From Zoogloea sp. (GTDB lineage Bacteria > Pseudomonadota > Gammaproteobacteria > Burkholderiales > Rhodocyclaceae): a stretch of 64,000 nucleotides of DNA. Below, one piece after another: positions 61,286-64,000 of this stretch. Each line of letters opens with the position of its first letter. Position 1 is the stretch's first letter. The notes under the pieces were generated by a model, which saw only the letters and a program-made list of their open reading frames with translations, was not told the DNA's origin and did not search any database. Position numbers and translations under genes: made by a program. The DNA is taken from assembly GCF_017302315.1 (NCBI RefSeq), contig NZ_JAFLDT010000006.1, forward strand, positions 1-64,000, written 5' to 3'.

Positions 61286-62527
61286 TCAATCCTCGGTGGG
61301 CAGGAAGATGCTGAAGCTTGCCGGAAGGGGGGCGTTCTCCAGGCTGCGCTGGCTGAACAGATAGCGGCCGTCGCAGATGAAGCCCAGATCGGCCCAGTCA
61401 ACGGCGTTCAGCGCATCGCGGAAGGCGGCCAGGTCTGCACCCGTCCGGCGTGGGAAGACCCCCAGCACGGCGCCGTCGAAATTCAGGCAGGGATGAATGA
61501 AAAAGGGCTCGGACCGGCGGGTCTTGGTGTTTACATAGACCCGCGGCGCATTGCTTTGGGGATAGCCCCGGCCCCATTGCCACCAGTTGGAGTCGTCGAA
61601 GCTGCGGATGCGTCGGGCCAGCAGACGCTTGCGGTGGGGGAGCAGGGCCGGGGGAGGAGGCTCACCGGGGGCGCACCAGATCATGCGGCGGGTCTGGCCG
61701 CTGGCGACAGTGCCGGAGCTGACGAAATCCCGGTTGCCGTCACGGTCGCTGACGTAGATCTCGTCGGCGCCGGATACGGCACCGACTCGCACCGTGGCCA
61801 CATCCGCCAGGCTGAGGGCGTATTCACCGCGGCTGAACAGCAGGTGGCCTGCGCATTCGGAAAAATGCCGGTATTGCCAGTGGGGGTGATCCAGGGCGTG
61901 AGCGACTTCGTCACCCTGGCCAATTTGGGCCCAGGCAGTGTTATGGGACAGGTTGCCGAGCTCGTAGCGCCAGATCAGACAGTTGGGCAGGGCATCAGCA
62001 AAGATGCGGGCGTCGCCCAGTTCGATGGCGTGGGTGATGGTTCCCCGTTCATGGAGCCAGCGGTTGAGGCGTCGGGAACTGGTCGATTTGAGGAAATCCC
62101 GGGGCGTGATGAAGATCAGTTCGCCCCCCGGGGCCAGGTGATGCACGCATTTTTCGATGAAGAAGAGGTACAGGTTGCTGCGGCCGTCAAAGCCGTCCTG
62201 ACGCAGCAGGGCCCGGGTGGTCGGGGCGACGTCCTGATAGCGCACGTAGGGGGGGTTGCCGATCACCGTGTCAAATTTTTCGCTCTCCGGGTAGGCGAAG
62301 AAATCCATGTTGAGGCCGCCGGGAGGGCACTGGCGTGGGTCCAGTTCAATGCCCACGGCGTGGCGCAGGTGCTGCAGGAAGGCGCCATCGCCGCAGGAAG
62401 GCTCAAGCACGCGGCCGGCATTGTGGCGAAGGCGCAGCATGGCCCGGACAATGCGTTCGGGGGTGAAGACCTGCCCTAGGCTCGCAGGATCGGGATGGAG
62501 GGCTGGTGAGGCAGGCGCTGGGAGCAT
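61286..62527 (-). CDS. N6-adenine DNA methyltransferase, orphan
   Basis: A 413-residue SAM-dependent methyltransferase. GQVFTPERIV leads into the SAM motif RVLEPSCGDGAFLQHL, and the catalytic motif is NPPYVRYQD, which marks N6-adenine enzymes of the TaqI/Eco57I class. The C-terminal half would be the target recognition domain. No restriction endonuclease is adjacent (neighbours are gshA and hemW), so it may act as an orphan epigenetic methylase or be a remnant of a restriction system. Confidence 0.88.
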   Translation of the reverse strand: MLPAPASPALHPDPASLGQVFTPERIVRAMLRLRHNAGRVLEPSCGDGAFLQHLRHAVGIELDPRQCPPGGLNMDFFAYPESEKFDTVIGNPPYVRYQDVAPTTRALLRQDGFDGRSNLYLFFIEKCVHHLAPGGELIFITPRDFLKSTSSRRLNRWLHERGTITHAIELGDARIFADALPNCLIWRYELGNLSHNTAWAQIGQGDEVAHALDHPHWQYRHFSECAGHLLFSRGEYALSLADVATVRVGAVSGADEIYVSDRDGNRDFVSSGTVASGQTRRMIWCAPGEPPPPALLPHRKRLLARRIRSFDDSNWWQWGRGYPQSNAPRVYVNTKTRRSEPFFIHPCLNFDGAVLGVFPRRTGADLAAFRDALNAVDWADLGFICDGRYLFSQRSLENAPLPASFSIFLPTED

Positions 62528-62610
62528 GGGAAAAGCCGGGCGGAAACACGACGGATTATGCCGCAGGCGGAGATGCTCGGGGGCGACGGAGGTCGGTCCC
62601 GTGTCGAGGC

Positions 62611-63834
62611 TCAGCCGGGCAGAAAGAGCATCAGCAGTTCGTTCAGGAAGTGGCGCCCTTGCGTTGTCGGGCGCAGGCGCTCGCCATCGGTTTCGATCAG
62701 CCCCTGCCGGGTGGCTTTAAGCAATCCGGCTTCGGCCGCTTCGAAGGGCAGGCCGGTGCGTTCGGCAAACAAGCGGCGCGGGAAGCCCTGATTGAGGCGA
62801 AGGGCGTTCATCATGAATTCGAAGGGCAGTTCGGCGCTCTCAATGGTGCGCCGTTCCTGGACAAAGGCGCCTGACTCCCGTGCTGCCAGGTAGGCCGACG
62901 GGTGCCTGGGGCGGGTTTCCCGCACGATGCCCTCGTGGGATGAGAGCTTGCCGTGGGCGCCGGCACCGATCCCCAGGTAGTCACCGAAGGTCCAGTAGTT
63001 GAGGTTGTGCCGGCATTCCCGGTTGGGGCGGGCAAAGGCGGAGGTTTCGTAGTGGCCGTAGCCGGCCGCGGCCAGCCGGGCTTCCACCAGGTCCTGCATG
63101 TCGGCGGAGGCGTCCGGGTCCGGGATGACCGGCGGGTTGGCGGCGAAGGCGGTGTTCGGTTCGAGGGTCAGGTGGTAGCAGGACAGGTGCTGGGGTGCCA
63201 GGGTGATGGCCATGGCGAGATCGGCTTCCGCTTCGGCCAGGCTCTGGCCGGGCAGGGCATACATCAGGTCGAGGTTGACCGCCTCGAAATGGGTGAGCGC
63301 CGCTTCGGCGGCGGCAATGGCATCGGCACGGCCGTGGATGCGCCCGAGAGCCTGGAGATGCCCTTCGTTGAAGCTCTGGATGCCCACGGAAAGCCGATTG
63401 ACGCCTGCCTGCCGGAAGGCCCGGAAGCGGCCCGCGTCGACGGTGCCCGGATTGGCCTCAAGGGTGATCTCGGCCATCGGGTCGAGCATTACGCGCATGC
63501 GGATGGCGGTGAGCAGGGTGTCCAGCCCGTCAGGGCTCATCAGGCTGGGGGTGCCCCCACCGATGAAGATGCTATGTACGCGCCGGCCCCACACCTGGGG
63601 CAGCGCCCCTTCCAGATCCGCGATCAGGGCTTCGATGTAGGCGGCTTCGGGAATGCCTTCATCGCGAACGCCATGGGAGTTGAAGTCGCAGTAGGGGCAC
63701 TTCTTTACGCACCAGGGAAAGTGCACGTAGAGCGCCAGCGGGGGCGAGGCGGTGAGCCGGGACTCCCACTGGCCCGTGGCAGACGGGCGAGGAGTGGCCC
63801 GGGGCGTGATCGGGATGATGCGGGCTTCGGACAT
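62611..63834 (-). CDS. hemW: Radical SAM haem chaperone HemW
   Basis: A radical SAM protein of about 407 residues. CVKKCPYCDF holds the three cluster cysteines plus the fourth Cys typical of the HemN/HemW group, and IFIGGGTPSLMSPDGLD, SVGIQSFNEGHL and DLMYALPGQS are the family motifs. It lacks the N-terminal part of true HemN, so HemW (haem delivery) is the better name. ATG 63834 starts MSEARIIPITP; an ATG at 63879, coupled to the rdgB stop, would add 15 residues. Confidence 0.95.
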   Translation of the reverse strand: MSEARIIPITPRATPRPSATGQWESRLTASPPLALYVHFPWCVKKCPYCDFNSHGVRDEGIPEAAYIEALIADLEGALPQVWGRRVHSIFIGGGTPSLMSPDGLDTLLTAIRMRVMLDPMAEITLEANPGTVDAGRFRAFRQAGVNRLSVGIQSFNEGHLQALGRIHGRADAIAAAEAALTHFEAVNLDLMYALPGQSLAEAEADLAMAITLAPQHLSCYHLTLEPNTAFAANPPVIPDPDASADMQDLVEARLAAAGYGHYETSAFARPNRECRHNLNYWTFGDYLGIGAGAHGKLSSHEGIVRETRPRHPSAYLAARESGAFVQERRTIESAELPFEFMMNALRLNQGFPRRLFAERTGLPFEAAEAGLLKATRQGLIETDGERLRPTTQGRHFLNELLMLFLPG

Positions 63835-63878
63835 CGGGACGGGGTGCGTGGCAGCGCCCTTGCAGGCGCCGGGGTTCA

Positions 63879-64000
63879 TCAGATGGGTTCGGCGCGCAGC
63901 TTGTCGAGCAGTTGCCGGAAGGCGTTGCCCCGGTGGGACAGGACGTTCTTGAGCTCGGCGGGGATTTCGGCGGCGGTCTGCTCAAGCTCGCTGACGAGGA
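63879..64000 (-). CDS. rdgB: RdgB/HAM1 XTP pyrophosphatase, partial (C-terminus)
   Basis: The last 39 codons of a gene that enters from the right edge. The frame reads IPAELKNVLSHRGNAFRQLL and ends KLRAEPI, which matches the C-terminus of RdgB (conserved SHRGxA). RdgB removes non-standard purine triphosphates such as dITP and XTP. rdgB-hemW is a common betaproteobacterial gene order, which supports the assignment. The stop overlaps a possible hemW start. Confidence 0.85.
   Translation of the reverse strand, partial: LVSELEQTAAEIPAELKNVLSHRGNAFRQLLDKLRAEPI

Overview
The window is high-GC, gene-dense bacterial chromosome. Protein types and gene order point to a betaproteobacterium, most likely of the Rhodocyclales (Azoarcus, Thauera or Zoogloea type). 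Clues are the metX-metW pair behind a SAM-II riboswitch, the gshA-gshB-EIIA-HPr-EI order, a class I PHA synthase, NsrR-controlled flavohaemoglobin, a methylmalonyl-CoA pathway operon, and a degraded PEP-CTERM protein gene. The genus cannot be fixed from this alone. I see no tRNA, rRNA, CRISPR, prophage or insertion sequence.

Layout. 1-2.3 kb: nitric oxide defence (hmp operon) divergent from nsrR, with two NsrR-like sites in the shared promoter. 2.4-9.2 kb: ruvC, an EamA transporter, a large MscS channel, an EVE protein, a TSUP transporter and an enoyl-CoA hydratase relative, with a REP-type inverted repeat between. 9.4-11.5 kb: acetate uptake (DUF485 protein plus ActP). 11.5-19.7 kb: a GntR regulator divergent from mutA-meaB-pccB-pccA, which converts propionyl-CoA to succinyl-CoA; pccA carries a duplicated start and a structured leader ORF. 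19.7-25 kb: a periplasmic binding protein and diguanylate cyclase pair, a 239-bp element with 16-bp terminal inverted repeats, an Hsp70-like protein and two lipoproteins. 25-30 kb: an HNH protein, a fused arginase/ornithine aminotransferase, and UbiB. 30-34 kb: argS, a SPOR protein, dsbA and an SDR with an apparent ATT start. 34-41 kb: alanine dehydrogenase, a cobalamin-binding-type protein, a small MscS channel, a PIN protein, phaC, a metallo-hydrolase and a MerR regulator. 41-48 kb: thioesterases, a GNAT/beta-carbonic anhydrase fusion, twin HCCA isomerase-like proteins, a LOG protein and glutathione-dependent formaldehyde oxidation genes. 48-52.5 kb: two tiny DUF1289 proteins, a metallo-hydrolase, rapZ, NusG-II and Gx-transporter proteins, an RNase H and the PEP-CTERM pseudogene. 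52.5-64 kb, all on the minus strand: a Dyp peroxidase, metX-metW, a regulatory PTS, apbE, gshB, gshA, an orphan DNA methyltransferase, hemW and the end of rdgB.

Metabolically, the genes fit an aerobic or denitrifying heterotroph that lives on short-chain fatty acids and amino acids and stores carbon as polyhydroxyalkanoate. Glutathione synthesis and formaldehyde oxidation form a linked thiol-based detoxification theme. The PTS has EI, HPr and a mannose-type EIIA but no EIIB or EIIC here, so it probably regulates rather than transports sugar.

The observations most worth following are the two domain fusions, the pccA leader, the terminal-inverted-repeat element, the SAM-II riboswitch with its terminator, the overlapping palindromes in the mutA promoter, and the ATT-start SDR gene.
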